A DNA stretch of 43,597 nucleotides, taken from the NCBI RefSeq assembly GCF_015207035.1, contig NZ_JADEXQ010000052.1, positions 1 through 43,597 on the forward strand, read 5' to 3'. The position numbers and the translations under genes are program-made. Of the stretch, positions 17,413-25,632 are shown in pieces; positions within the stretch are counted from its first letter, which is position 1; each line of letters opens with the position of its first letter. A model generated the notes under the pieces. The model made no database searches and was not told the DNA's origin. It worked only from the letters and a program-made list of their open reading frames with translations. Source of the DNA: Romeriopsis navalis LEGE 11480. GTDB taxonomy: Bacteria; Cyanobacteriota; Cyanobacteriia; Leptolyngbyales; Leptolyngbyaceae.

Positions 17413-18162
17413 ATGACAAACGTTGATAGCTCCATCCGCCCTGACGTCGAACACCAAGCGGAAGATCTTGGTGAACAGTTTCGATCGGCCACTGAAAAGC
17501 AGCAGCTGCAATTAGTGGATGCGCTGATTGCGACGGATGCGATCGGCTTGTCTGTCCTCTGCGATCACCTCAAGGATTATCTGGCCCAAGGTTGTCCCGT
17601 TAGCCCGATTGGGTTGGTCCCACCCGTTGTGGCTAAGGCCTATCATCAGCTGTATCAAACTGGACTTGCGACAGCATTTCTCAAGGCGACTTTTCCCCAA
17701 GGCATTGTGCCACTGCATTCCCAAAATAACGTGGATTATTTGTCATTGCAGCAGTTGCTCGTTCGGCAGGAGTGGGAACAAGCCGATAAGTTGCATAATC
17801 TGAAATTATGTGAGGCGGCGAATGAAACTGCCTTGGGGCGCAAATGGATTTATTTTTCGGAAGTTAATAGCGTCTCGATCACCGATTTGCGGACGTTGAA
17901 TGCACTGTGGATGGCGCATTCTGGTGGTAAATTTGGCTACTCCGTGCAGCGGGAAATTTGGCTCGGCTGTGGCAAGAATTGGGATAAGTTTTGGCCGAAG
18001 ATTCACTGGAAAGACGGCATTGTTTGGACGCGCTATCCGGGTCGTTTTAATTGGAGTCTGAACGCCCCACGGGGCCATTTGCCACTGTCGAATCAGTTGC
18101 GTGGTGTACAGGTGATGACGGCGTTAATGAATCATCCCGCCTGGACTCCAGACGCCGACTAG
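17413..18162 (+). CDS. gun4: GUN4, Mg-chelatase activating porphyrin-binding protein
   Basis: 249 aa, close to the length of cyanobacterial GUN4 with its N-terminal helical domain. Residues about 15-95 form that helical bundle. The GUN4 core starts at VDYLSLQQLLVRQEWEQAD and includes WIYFSEVNSVSITDLRTLN, KFGYSVQREIWL, WTRYPGRFNW and GHLPLSNQLRGVQV. GUN4 binds protoporphyrin IX and Mg-protoporphyrin and stimulates Mg-chelatase, the first step of the chlorophyll branch. The full N-terminal domain and conserved C-terminal block distinguish it from the many GUN4-domain fusion proteins. The neighbour is a REC-LuxR regulator upstream. Confidence 0.95.
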   Translation: MTNVDSSIRPDVEHQAEDLGEQFRSATEKQQLQLVDALIATDAIGLSVLCDHLKDYLAQGCPVSPIGLVPPVVAKAYHQLYQTGLATAFLKATFPQGIVPLHSQNNVDYLSLQQLLVRQEWEQADKLHNLKLCEAANETALGRKWIYFSEVNSVSITDLRTLNALWMAHSGGKFGYSVQREIWLGCGKNWDKFWPKIHWKDGIVWTRYPGRFNWSLNAPRGHLPLSNQLRGVQVMTALMNHPAWTPDAD

Positions 18163-18484
18163 GGTGGTAATCTTTGCTAATTCGTGGTATATCCGGTTTG
18201 GCCGGGTGTAATTTGCTTGATGTGGTCTGATGCATCAGGTTTTGTTGATTGGGCGATCGCTTGTCCTGGGACAAGTAGCAGGGCATTTGTGCGTTAAGTC
18301 ACCTCAGTATCATTTGGACCACTGGCTTCCGTGATCCCGCATAGAATGGTACGCGATAACCACTAAAGTTCCGTAAAGTCGCTAGCCAAAATCGCGTTGT
18401 CCGGCTTTGTTGCCGGGGAACGATGGGGAAGTCCAAAGCAATCTCACTGCAGATTGCATCTGTTGTATTTGGGTTAGGACTTGA
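18163..18484 (+). other. Intergenic region gun4 to pseudo-kinase
   Basis: 322 bp without a gene. It contains one HIP1 octamer and a small stem CCGGC (18401-18405) / GCCGG (18412-18416) in the probable leader of the next gene. No terminator with a T-tract was seen after gun4. Confidence 0.45.
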
Positions 18485-19909
18485 ATGGTAATCCCTGAGA
18501 ATCGGCTATTCTGTCGTCTAGACGGTGTCACCCCGCAGGCGCGAACGCAGCATCGCTTAGATGTATTGACGGATTTGGGTCTGCTGGAGCCAGACAGTGC
18601 TGTGGCGTTTGAAGAGGCTGTACAAACAGCCGTGCAATTTATCGATCTGCCGATCGGTATCTTAAGCATTGTGGAACCGGAACGTGAATGTATTAAATCG
18701 GCTACGGGCCTCTCGCGCTTGGGCGTGATGAATCCCTTGGCCCGTGAACGGCAATGGTCGATCGAGGATTCCTTCGGCGTCCATGTTGTTGATAGTCAGC
18801 AAGTCTTGGTTCTGCGAGATGCGACGACTCATCCAGCCTTTGCCCAAAGTGCAATGGTGCAGCAGTACGGAATCCAGGCATACCTGGGTGCGCCGTTGAT
18901 GACCGCAAGTGGCGATTGTGTCGGCGTATTATCGGTCCTCTCGACCCAGGCGTATGAATTTAGTCAGCAGGATATTGAATTTCTGGTGCTAAATGCGCGG
19001 CTGGCGATGAGTGAATATGAGCGTCAGCAACTTGATCGAGCCCAAACAGAAGCGAGTCAGGCAGAATTAAATTCTGCTTCACTTCACTCAATGGAAGGCC
19101 GGAATGCGGTATCGCCACCAGTATCGACCCCGCTGAAGTTTGAACTGTTAGCGCAGCTGACCCAAGAACTCCGCACGCCGCTGACTTCTGTCATGGGGAT
19201 GGCGAGTGTCTTAACGCGGGAAGTGTATGGTCCGTTAACCAGCAAGCAAAAAGAATACCTCGACATTATTCATCACAGTGGTGAATATCTCTTGTCATTG
19301 GTCCAAGAGGTGTTGGAACTGTCGAGTCTCGATATGAGCCAGCAACAGCTAAATCTTTCGTCGCTAGACATTGAGATGCTTTGTCAGCAGGCGATCGGGA
19401 CACTCGATCAGGCTGCGAGTCGGCGTGATCAGCAGATTCGTTTGACGGTAGAACCCGGTAACCGCATCTGGTATCTGGATAAGGAGAAGATGCGGCAAAT
19501 GCTGTATCACTTGATTTTCAGCGTGGTACATAGCTCCGCTGCTGGCAGTATTGTGCGGTTGCACGTGTCGAATAAAGGCAGTGGTCTGCGTCTGACGGTG
19601 TGGACTTCCCATCCGCACTTAGGCGAAGGCATGCCCTTTGGGGATAGCTATCTGGGTTCGGACTATGATGATAGCTATGAAATGAGCGGTAGCGGCGTTG
19701 CGGTATTAGCTCCGCCGAAGCAAGTCGCAGCGGCAACGGTCCAAAAGAGTGACGGCTACCAGAAAAATCTGGGTTTGTTGCTTGGGCGGCAAATTGTTGA
19801 ACTGCACGGGGGGCAAATTCAGATTCAAGGTAGTGGTGTACCGGGTTATCGCTATGTGATCACGTTGCCACGATTGATGCCCCCAGCGGATACCACTATG
19901 CCGCAATAG
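18485..19909 (+). CDS. GAF-domain pseudo-histidine kinase
   Basis: 474 aa. A GAF domain (about 25-180; ERECIKSATGL, GVLSVLSTQAYEFS) is followed by a short coiled linker and a HisKA-like helix FELLAQLTQELRTPLTSVMG. The phospho-accepting His of the usual HELRTPL is Gln227. In the ATPase part the N-box Asn is missing (HLIFSVVHSS) and no DxGxG G1 box is visible, although the last helix block GRQIVELHGGQI is kept. It therefore should not autophosphorylate and may not bind ATP. The frame is intact and 474 aa long, which argues for a functional non-catalytic role. A terminator follows 41 bp after the stop. Confidence 0.88.
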   Translation: MVIPENRLFCRLDGVTPQARTQHRLDVLTDLGLLEPDSAVAFEEAVQTAVQFIDLPIGILSIVEPERECIKSATGLSRLGVMNPLARERQWSIEDSFGVHVVDSQQVLVLRDATTHPAFAQSAMVQQYGIQAYLGAPLMTASGDCVGVLSVLSTQAYEFSQQDIEFLVLNARLAMSEYERQQLDRAQTEASQAELNSASLHSMEGRNAVSPPVSTPLKFELLAQLTQELRTPLTSVMGMASVLTREVYGPLTSKQKEYLDIIHHSGEYLLSLVQEVLELSSLDMSQQQLNLSSLDIEMLCQQAIGTLDQAASRRDQQIRLTVEPGNRIWYLDKEKMRQMLYHLIFSVVHSSAAGSIVRLHVSNKGSGLRLTVWTSHPHLGEGMPFGDSYLGSDYDDSYEMSGSGVAVLAPPKQVAAATVQKSDGYQKNLGLLLGRQIVELHGGQIQIQGSGVPGYRYVITLPRLMPPADTTMPQ

Positions 19910-19949
19910 TTAACGATGGCAATAGCGTAACTAACTCAAATCAACATTG

Positions 19950-19983
19950 AAAAAAGGTGACTCTTACAAGAGCCACCTTTTTT
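19950..19983 (+). terminator. Rho-independent terminator after pseudo-kinase gene
   Basis: Long stem AAAAAAGGTG..CTCTT / AAGAG.CACCTTTTTT with a short loop and more T after CC. A-rich on one side and T-rich on the other, so it could stop transcription from both strands and also serve the converging TPR gene ending at 20116. Confidence 0.85.
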
Positions 19984-20115
19984 CCTTTTTTGATGTTTCA
20001 ACGTAATGAGCTGCTCGCATTGCTTTGATGACTGATGTTGATTGTCATGTTTGCCCATCCTCTGTCTCAGGCTTGGCCTTGTTTGTGCCGTCAACGGCTT
20101 GGCGGTCGCAGCGAA

Positions 20116-20979
20116 CTACATGGCATCATTGACGACCGATTGAACGAGTGGCATTTGCTCCTGGCTGGGTGGCTCTGGATCAAGATCGCTGGTCATCAGA
20201 ACATCCGGAGTGGCTTTAACCTTGGGGGCTGTGGTTCGCTCTGCTGGTAAGACGATAGTTTCAGGGGCGATCGCAATCTTCACCTTGGGCTTCGCTGGTT
20301 GGGCCGGTTTTGCTGGTTTGGCCTTGGCTGCCACGTTGGCTTTCGGTTTCAGCGCAATTTCAACTTTCTTGGTTTGCTGCAAGACGTGCTGTGCTGTTTT
20401 GGCATCGCCAGTCTGGCTCAGGTTTGCGAGGGATTGACGATAGAGCGGTAATGCCCGCTTGAGTTGGCCTTGGTGGGTGTAGATTTGTGCGAGTTCGGCT
20501 TGAGCCGGTCCCAGAATTTCGGTGTGGCGAGTTGTTTTGGCAAGCTTGATCGCGGTTTTGTAATAGGTCTCGGCCCGTTGATAGTCCTTGGCGAGGGCGT
20601 AGGTTTGGGCAATGCTATGCCATAGCGTGCTTTCAAATTTGCGATACCCTTCCGCCTGACTGATTGCTAAGGCTTGGCCGTAGTGTTCTAAGGCGGCACT
20701 GGGATGATTCGCTAAGCGTTCGGCTTCGCCGGCTTCGAAAGCGGCGGCAGCTTGTTGCATCAGGGGTGTCTTGGGATTGTCAACGATCGGTTCCGGGACA
20801 TTGTTGATGGCCAACTGGGCCGTTTTGACGAATGTTGCCATGACGCTGTGGATTCTGTCACCAGTGAACCCATGTCCACTTGAGTGATCAACGTTCGTCA
20901 GAATGCAGAATGCGCCACCGGAAATGGCAAGACAAGCAGCGATGTGAATGAGTGAAAATTTTTGGATTGAATTCAGCAT
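20116..20979 (-). CDS. TPR protein with N-terminal membrane anchor and Lys/Ala/Pro-rich tail
   Basis: 287 aa from the ATG at 20979; a GTG at 20988 is possible. Residues 7-29 form a signal or anchor helix (FSLIHIAACLAISGGAFCIL). Three to four TPR-like repeats follow (about 70-200), for example SALEHYGQALAISQAEGY, DYQRAETYYKTAIKLAKTT and QLKRALPLYRQSLANLSQTG. The C-terminal third is low complexity (AKAKPAKPAQPAKPKVKIAI) and then acidic. Such proteins usually bind partners in the periplasm or at the membrane. No specific partner is suggested by the neighbours. The gene is divergent from another TPR gene at 21261. Confidence 0.8.
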   Translation of the reverse strand: MLNSIQKFSLIHIAACLAISGGAFCILTNVDHSSGHGFTGDRIHSVMATFVKTAQLAINNVPEPIVDNPKTPLMQQAAAAFEAGEAERLANHPSAALEHYGQALAISQAEGYRKFESTLWHSIAQTYALAKDYQRAETYYKTAIKLAKTTRHTEILGPAQAELAQIYTHQGQLKRALPLYRQSLANLSQTGDAKTAQHVLQQTKKVEIALKPKANVAAKAKPAKPAQPAKPKVKIAIAPETIVLPAERTTAPKVKATPDVLMTSDLDPEPPSQEQMPLVQSVVNDAM

Positions 20980-21260
20980 GGGGAACACCGGGTTGGCTAC
21001 TCAAACCTACTGTCGGAGTTGGTCAACTTATGCAAATGGGGTACGGAATCTGATCCGTCTACTCCGAATTCACGATTTCTTCACAGATCCGTATTTCCCA
21101 CGAGGCGGGCGATCTAGCATTTCTTATCCACAGGTGGCTGTGACATTTCTCACATAATCCACAGCGTTTTTTTTGTTGTTCTTCTGGTCTCAACGGGCAC
21201 TCTAAAGAAACGCCCCCCGAACGATTTACATCTTTTGTTAACGCACCTTCAGAGATTGGT
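20980..21260. other. Divergent intergenic region with two DnaA-box-like sequences
   Basis: TTATCCACA at 21124-21132 is a perfect E. coli-type DnaA box. TAATCCACA at 21155-21163 differs at one base and has the same direction, 31 bp away. The rest of the 281 bp shows no gene. A replication origin is unlikely because no dnaA/dnaN or AT-rich unwinding region is near. Confidence 0.45.
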
Positions 21261-22073
21261 ATGGCAATCAAATTCCACAAGCGTCAAACCATCAAGCGGC
21301 ATCGCTTGGCTTGGTTTTCCAAATCGGGGGCTTGGCTCGTAATCCGACCACGTTCACTCCGTCAACCAAGATCCAAAGCACCAGCAAATATTTATTTGCG
21401 GCAGGAGGACTCTGATCGATTGCTCCGACAACGATCGCTCTATGCCGCGCAAAATGGCGACTGTGCGTTTGCTTTGAAGGGCTTTAATCATCTGATTACG
21501 CGTAATCCTGGCAATGCGGCTGACTATAATAATCGCGGGTTGGTCTATTTTCAGTCGGGCCAGTTGGCGTTGGCGTTAGCGGACTACAACTATGCGATCA
21601 GCCTTGATCCGAATCTGGCGAACGTCTATAACAACCGTGCTAACTACTACGCGGCGTTGGGCGAATTGACCTTGGCGATCGAGGATTATGACCAAGCGAT
21701 TCGGATTGATCCGATGAATGTCCGTGCTTGGATTAACCAGGGCATTACATTCCGGGAAATGGAATTGTACGATCAAGCCGTTGAAAATTTTGTCTATGCG
21801 TTAGATATTAACCAGCACAGTGGTGATCCGACAACTCAAAAGATGCTTGAAGGGCATATCTTTGCGGAGCGTGGTCATTCTTACCATTTAGCCGGTGACT
21901 GGAACTGTGCGATCGCGGAATATCACCGAGCGCTGGCGATTTTAGACGATCGCGATTTGTTTACGGAAATGGGATCTTCGTTCCATCTCAAGCAGCAGCT
22001 TGAAGAATGGTTACGGGAACTGACTCAGCCGCTGATGAGTGAAAATTTCAGTAGCGACCTTGATGGTGTCTAA
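21261..22073 (+). CDS. Soluble TPR protein
   Basis: 270 aa. The basic first 45 residues (HKRQTIKRHRLAWFSK) are not a signal peptide by eye. At least five TPR units follow, for example PGNAADYNNRGLVYFQSGQL, NVYNNRANYYAALGELTLAI and VRAWINQGITFREMELYDQA, with the usual W/L-G-Y-A-F-P spacing. A last pair (HIFAERGHSYHLAGDWNCAI) ends near residue 245. It should be a helical protein-binding scaffold in the cytoplasm. The partner is unknown. The gene is followed by a glycosyltransferase 100 bp downstream on the same strand. Confidence 0.88.
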   Translation: MAIKFHKRQTIKRHRLAWFSKSGAWLVIRPRSLRQPRSKAPANIYLRQEDSDRLLRQRSLYAAQNGDCAFALKGFNHLITRNPGNAADYNNRGLVYFQSGQLALALADYNYAISLDPNLANVYNNRANYYAALGELTLAIEDYDQAIRIDPMNVRAWINQGITFREMELYDQAVENFVYALDINQHSGDPTTQKMLEGHIFAERGHSYHLAGDWNCAIAEYHRALAILDDRDLFTEMGSSFHLKQQLEEWLRELTQPLMSENFSSDLDGV

Positions 22074-22173
22074 GTTGGTCGTTGTTGAATTCAATGGACG
22101 ATTGGCTGATTGACGTGCGGTGATCGGTCGCATCTACTCCCCTTAATGTGCTGGTTGAATTAGGAGTTGTTTT

Positions 22174-23100
22174 GTGAAAGTCGATCGCCGTGACCCGGAG
22201 TTGACGCTGGGTGATAATTTTAGCTATGTCACTGTCCTCTCGACGGATACCTATATTGAAGGGGTAATTGTGTTGCATCGTTCCCTACAACGATCGCAAG
22301 CACGTTATCCCTTTTTGGTTTTAGTGACACCAAATTTATCGGATCTGACGTTTCAACTGTTGCAGCGTTATGGGATTGAATATCGGCTGATTGGACCGAT
22401 TGAATTGAATACTGATGTTCCGGATCATCAAGTGCGGTGGCAGTGGACTTATTCGAAGCTGCAAATTTTCAATCAGACGCAGTTTGATAAGTTGGTGTAT
22501 CTCGATGCGGATATGCTGGTTTACCAAAATATTGATGAGCTGTTTCATCAGCCGCATATGGCCGCGGTGAATGCTGGTGGTATGTTGCCCGAGTATGCCA
22601 GTTGGACGGATTTTAACTCAGGGTTGATGGTAATTGAACCGTCGGAACTGCTTTACGAAGATATGTTGGCGAAGTTGCCCGAACTCTACATGCCGGCCGG
22701 TGGTGATCAGGATTTTCTGAATGCGTATTATCCGGAGTGGCAGTCGCAGCCGGAAAAGCACCTCGACCACAGCTACAATATCTTCCATGAGCATGTCGAT
22801 CGTTATCAACAATTGCATGGTTATCAGCTAATCGGGAATCGGCGGCAAGTTGGTAAATCCATCAAAGTGATTCACTATGTGGGTGAACGGAAGCCCTGGC
22901 TAATGAAGGAGCGGCTGTTTGAGCAGCAACAATTTTCGTTGGCGATGGTACAGCGAAATCTCAAGCATACGGCCCGTTATCTATTGCGCACGACCCGTAA
23001 GTGGTTGCCCGAAAAATATCAGCAGCGGATGCCGCGGGCGGTGGGCGATCGGCTTCAGCAGCAGACGCTTCAGCATTGGTTGCGGATGTATCAGACTTAG
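22174..23100 (+). CDS. GT8-family glycosyltransferase (glycogenin/galactosyltransferase-like)
   Basis: 308 aa. The GTG start has AGGAG 7 nt upstream. The fold is GT-A: YVTVLSTDTYIEGVIVLHRS is the first nucleotide-sugar strand, the metal-binding DxD is D111-A-D113 (LVYLDADMLV), followed by DFNSGLMVIEPS, GGDQDFLNAYY and HYVGERKPW with His234. These are hallmark blocks of GT8 enzymes that use UDP-sugars with Mn2+ and retain the anomeric configuration. The acceptor cannot be read from sequence; glycogenin-like self-glucosylation is possible but there is no glycogen gene nearby. The C-terminal 60 residues are basic and helical. Confidence 0.9.
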   Translation: MKVDRRDPELTLGDNFSYVTVLSTDTYIEGVIVLHRSLQRSQARYPFLVLVTPNLSDLTFQLLQRYGIEYRLIGPIELNTDVPDHQVRWQWTYSKLQIFNQTQFDKLVYLDADMLVYQNIDELFHQPHMAAVNAGGMLPEYASWTDFNSGLMVIEPSELLYEDMLAKLPELYMPAGGDQDFLNAYYPEWQSQPEKHLDHSYNIFHEHVDRYQQLHGYQLIGNRRQVGKSIKVIHYVGERKPWLMKERLFEQQQFSLAMVQRNLKHTARYLLRTTRKWLPEKYQQRMPRAVGDRLQQQTLQHWLRMYQT

Positions 23101-23204
23101 ATATATCAGACTTAATCGAGCGGATAGAAAATTTCAGTCCATTCGACTTGGTATTGCGGGTGAATTGTCTTTACCATAGGATTTAATCCGTTTATTTCCT
23201 TGCC

Positions 23205-23684
23205 ATGACTTCTGTTCAATCGACTGTGACTGCGACGACGACTCCGCCCAGTTGGCAAATCAAATTGCTTTACGATGGCGCTTGCCCGCTCTGTTTGCGT
23301 GAGGTGAATTTTCTCACGAAGAAAGATGCGGGGCGAGGATTGGTCGCGTTCGTGGATGTTGCGGCGGATGACTATGACCCAGCGAAAAATGGTGGCGTCG
23401 ATTTTGCAACGGCAATGGGTGTGATTCATGCGGTGCGACCCGATGGTTCGCTGGTGAAAAATGTGGCAGTTTTTCGTGAGGTGTATGAAATCCTCGGCAT
23501 GGGCTGGATTTATGCAATTACGAAGTTGCCGGTGATTGGCCCGTTAGCGGATTGGGTGTATGGGATTTGGGCCGATTGGCGATTGGCGGTAACTGGTCGC
23601 GGTAGTTTGGCCGAAGTGGTGGCTGCACGTGAACAGCGGTTGGCGGATTGTAGTGAGGAAGGTCGTTGTCGGATCGGTGGCTAG
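23205..23684 (+). CDS. DCC-family thiol-disulfide oxidoreductase (DUF393)
   Basis: 159 aa. The family signature DGACPLC spans residues 24-30 with Cys27 and Cys30 as a CxxC redox pair (LLYDGACPLCLREVNFL). Other family features are the Asp-containing stretch FVDVAADDY, MGVIHAVRPDGS and a C-terminal hydrophobic turn ITKLPVIGPLADWVYGIWAD. Two Cys near the end (LADCSEEGRCRIGG) are also typical of cyanobacterial members. It is predicted to be cytoplasmic and to transfer disulfides; the substrate is unknown. The ATG at 23205 is the first in-frame start before the domain. It lies 104 bp after the glycosyltransferase. Confidence 0.92.
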   Translation: MTSVQSTVTATTTPPSWQIKLLYDGACPLCLREVNFLTKKDAGRGLVAFVDVAADDYDPAKNGGVDFATAMGVIHAVRPDGSLVKNVAVFREVYEILGMGWIYAITKLPVIGPLADWVYGIWADWRLAVTGRGSLAEVVAAREQRLADCSEEGRCRIGG

Positions 23685-23717
23685 GCGCGATCGGCCTCAA
23701 ATATCCGCGAGCTAAGA

Positions 23718-23966
23718 CTACAACAAGTTGTTGAAAAAATAGCTAATTCCTTCTTCGAGTTTGATCGCTGGGAGAAACAGTTGATATTCCCAACCTTTGC
23801 CGGCTGGGCGATCTTTTTTGGCGATGTAGTCTTGTCGGGTGCCGCCTTTGCCTCCAGCATAATTTTCAACGGTGTGAAAAAGGCTAAGCCGCGCCACAGC
23901 GTAACCGAATAGGTATAGAACGAGTAGGCTAGCCAGGGTGATTTTTGTGCGACTTGACTTGTTCAT
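23718..23966 (-). CDS. Small single-pass membrane protein
   Basis: 82 aa. Residues 8-27 form a membrane helix (KITLASLLVLYLFGYAVARL). The rest is polar with a glycine-rich turn (HTVENYAGGKGGTRQDYIA) and an aromatic end (GWEYQLFLPAIKLEEGISYF). Composition is protein-like, and the pattern suggests a conserved small protein, but I know no family. It sits downstream of the hairpin-rich element at 24107-24240 and converges on the DCC gene. Confidence 0.65.
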   Translation of the reverse strand: MNKSSRTKITLASLLVLYLFGYAVARLSLFHTVENYAGGKGGTRQDYIAKKDRPAGKGWEYQLFLPAIKLEEGISYFFNNLL

Positions 23967-24106
23967 TTTTTCAGATGAGATTGATGGTTGTGTAACTTAA
24001 GTATGTATGTAGTCACGGGTCTTATCTGCGATCGAAAACTCAATAGCTGTATCGAGAATCTATGTCGTGAGATTATTGTTCCAGCACATATTTAATCTCT
24101 ATGGGT

Positions 24107-24240
24107 CTAATTCCCCGCAGCTTGCTGCGTCTGTCGAATACAGCATCCGAAGGGAGCTGTTGAACGACGTCGAACCGCGAAGCGTGTGAGTGGAGTGAAG
24201 TGATACTCCGTCCGCTTGCGGCGGAGACGTTCATTTGGTA
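24107..24240. repeat. Hairpin-rich element, REP- or MITE-like
   Basis: The segment contains CGCAGC-TT-GCTGCG (perfect, 24116-24129) and CTCCGtCCGC-TT-GCGGcGGAG (24206-24226), and GGAGT/ACTCC arms around 24192-24209. The opening GGTCTAATTCCCCGCAGCTT resembles repeated intergenic sequence I have seen in cyanobacteria. Only one copy is in this window, so repetitive status is inferred. Confidence 0.45.
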
Positions 24241-24370
24241 ATTGTTCCGCCAACATCAATTCTTCAGTCGCATCATCGATCGATTTGAACCGTCCTTGAT
24301 GACTCAGCCCTTTCGGCAGCTTTAGTTGGCAGGGAACCCGTTGTTTGTTCACTTGTATGTCGGTATACAA
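24107..24370 (-). CDS. Doubtful small ORF running into the hairpin element
   Basis: 87 aa. The first ~45 residues (MYTDIQVNKQRVPCQLKLPK and SIDDATEELMLAEQLPNERL) have normal composition and an amphipathic helix. The rest is encoded by the hairpin element and looks like read-through (FTPLTRFAVRR onward). It could be a short real protein whose end was replaced by insertion of the element. No family recognised, and it may not be expressed. Confidence 0.35.
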   Translation of the reverse strand: MYTDIQVNKQRVPCQLKLPKGLSHQGRFKSIDDATEELMLAEQLPNERLRRKRTEYHFTPLTRFAVRRRSTAPFGCCIRQTQQAAGN

Positions 24371-24394
24371 CGCGATGATGGAGAGACGTGCGAT

Positions 24395-25027
24395 TTACGC
24401 GAATACCTTGTCGATGTCCTCGCGATTGCGATCGAGTATCCAGGCGTTGTGTCTTTGGTAGAGCGTCTCTAGTGGTTGCCGCTGCGGTGCGACGACATCC
24501 ATGCCTCGATCGTCATACAGGTTAAGCACTAAGCCGTTGGTGTGATTGATGAAGTAGCATTGACCGCCGATCGCGGGTTGGCGGCGACGACTAAAATCCA
24601 TATTGACGAGCGCCTGGAGGATATGGCGATAATTCACATCTTGGACGGCAATGCTGGAAATCACAACCCGTCGCCAACATTCACGTGGGCCTGCTAAATC
24701 GTCGGTATAGATCTCACGGTGCTTGGAAAACTTGAGCGATCGCGCATCCAACTCGGTAATTTGCTTAAACAGATAGTTGCCTTGGCGAATCCGGCTACGA
24801 CCATCGGAATGCGTTTGGTAGGCGATGGCAATCGGGTCATTTGGCGCAAAGACTGTTTCAAAGATGGCGATTGATCGCGCCACCGCGATTTTGAGATATT
24901 GGTGATTTAGGACGCCACGATCGAAATCGACCCAAATATCCAATTCTTCGGGGCCAATCTCAAACCGCAATCCATAGGGGTTGTTGTAGAACAGCGGTTG
25001 CTCAAGTTTGATGGCCTCAAATTTCAT
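24395..25027 (-). CDS. DUF3885 domain protein
   Basis: 210 aa. The family core is recognised from YNNPYGLRFEIG at the N-terminus, YLKIAVARSIAIFETVFAPND in the middle and LNLYDDRGMDVVAPQRQPLE with NAWILDRNREDIDKVF at the C-terminus. DUF3885 proteins are small cytoplasmic proteins of unknown function, found scattered in bacteria, sometimes near polymorphic-toxin genes. Here it begins 8 bp after the stop of the DUF4377-like gene, so both are probably cotranscribed. No toxin gene is recognised next to it. Full length; no oddity seen. Confidence 0.85.
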   Translation of the reverse strand: MKFEAIKLEQPLFYNNPYGLRFEIGPEELDIWVDFDRGVLNHQYLKIAVARSIAIFETVFAPNDPIAIAYQTHSDGRSRIRQGNYLFKQITELDARSLKFSKHREIYTDDLAGPRECWRRVVISSIAVQDVNYRHILQALVNMDFSRRRQPAIGGQCYFINHTNGLVLNLYDDRGMDVVAPQRQPLETLYQRHNAWILDRNREDIDKVFA

Positions 25028-25035
25028 CGGTTGAA

Positions 25036-25434
25036 TTACTTGGACTGAGTTTTCTGATAAACATTAACCAGCTGATAGCGATAAATGCTGGCATCCGCGA
25101 TGATGCCGCCGTCAGGGCTACGTGGGTTTTGGCGAATCATTAATGTGTAATTGTATCCAGGCTCAAACTGGAATCCGTCGATTTCACTAAAAAAGGTTTC
25201 GCCATCCACAACGAGACATTGCATCGGTATCATGCCCTGGCAGGACTTCCTTGCCGGTGATACTGTCACTTTCATAAACTTCGATGTAAGTCTTCTTGTC
25301 GGGCGCAGGGGCAGGGGCTGCGGCATACTGGTTGCTTGTGTCGTGATTGCTGCATGACAAACCGCCGTGCCAGCAATCATCGTTGACAAAATAACATTAC
25401 GCAGCAGGGGTAATCGCTTGAGTGGGATAAGCAT
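25036..25434 (-). CDS. DUF4377-like exported protein, possibly with two compensating frameshifts
   Basis: 132 aa as read. The N-terminus is a secretion signal (LLRNVILSTMIAGTAV). The C-terminal half fits DUF4377: KVTVSPARKSCQGMIPMQCL, then GFQFEPGYNYTLMIRQNP and YQLVNVYQ. Between them (25360 to 25269) the frame in use gives an unnatural Pro/Arg/Thr stretch, whereas the -1 frame gives LSCSNHDTSNQYAAAPAP and DKKTYIEVYE, a classic lipobox plus Ala/Pro linker. A natural ancestor would switch frames twice. Either two single-base indels occurred or the sequence has errors. The gene may thus be a damaged lipoprotein. Cotranscribed with DUF3885. Confidence 0.6.
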   Translation of the reverse strand: MLIPLKRLPLLRNVILSTMIAGTAVCHAAITTQATSMPQPLPLRPTRRLTSKFMKVTVSPARKSCQGMIPMQCLVVDGETFFSEIDGFQFEPGYNYTLMIRQNPRSPDGGIIADASIYRYQLVNVYQKTQSK

Positions 25435-25632
25435 GGCTGAGAACTGAGGTGTTCTCCCTCATCATGCCCACACTTCGCGAATGAATTGCCTTTGAGTGGT
25501 GGTTGTGAATCCCGATTCAATGTCCGTATGCTGAACATCGGGCGGCATGTTATCCATATCAAATAGCAATTGCCATACACCGTCTGCTGATGGGTGATCG
25601 CCTAACGCGACCTGACCCGTAGCGTTTTAGCT

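Noticed and set aside
21124-21163. Chromosomal replication origin
   Set aside because: Only two box-like sites, no dnaA or dnaN neighbour, and no AT-rich unwinding region.
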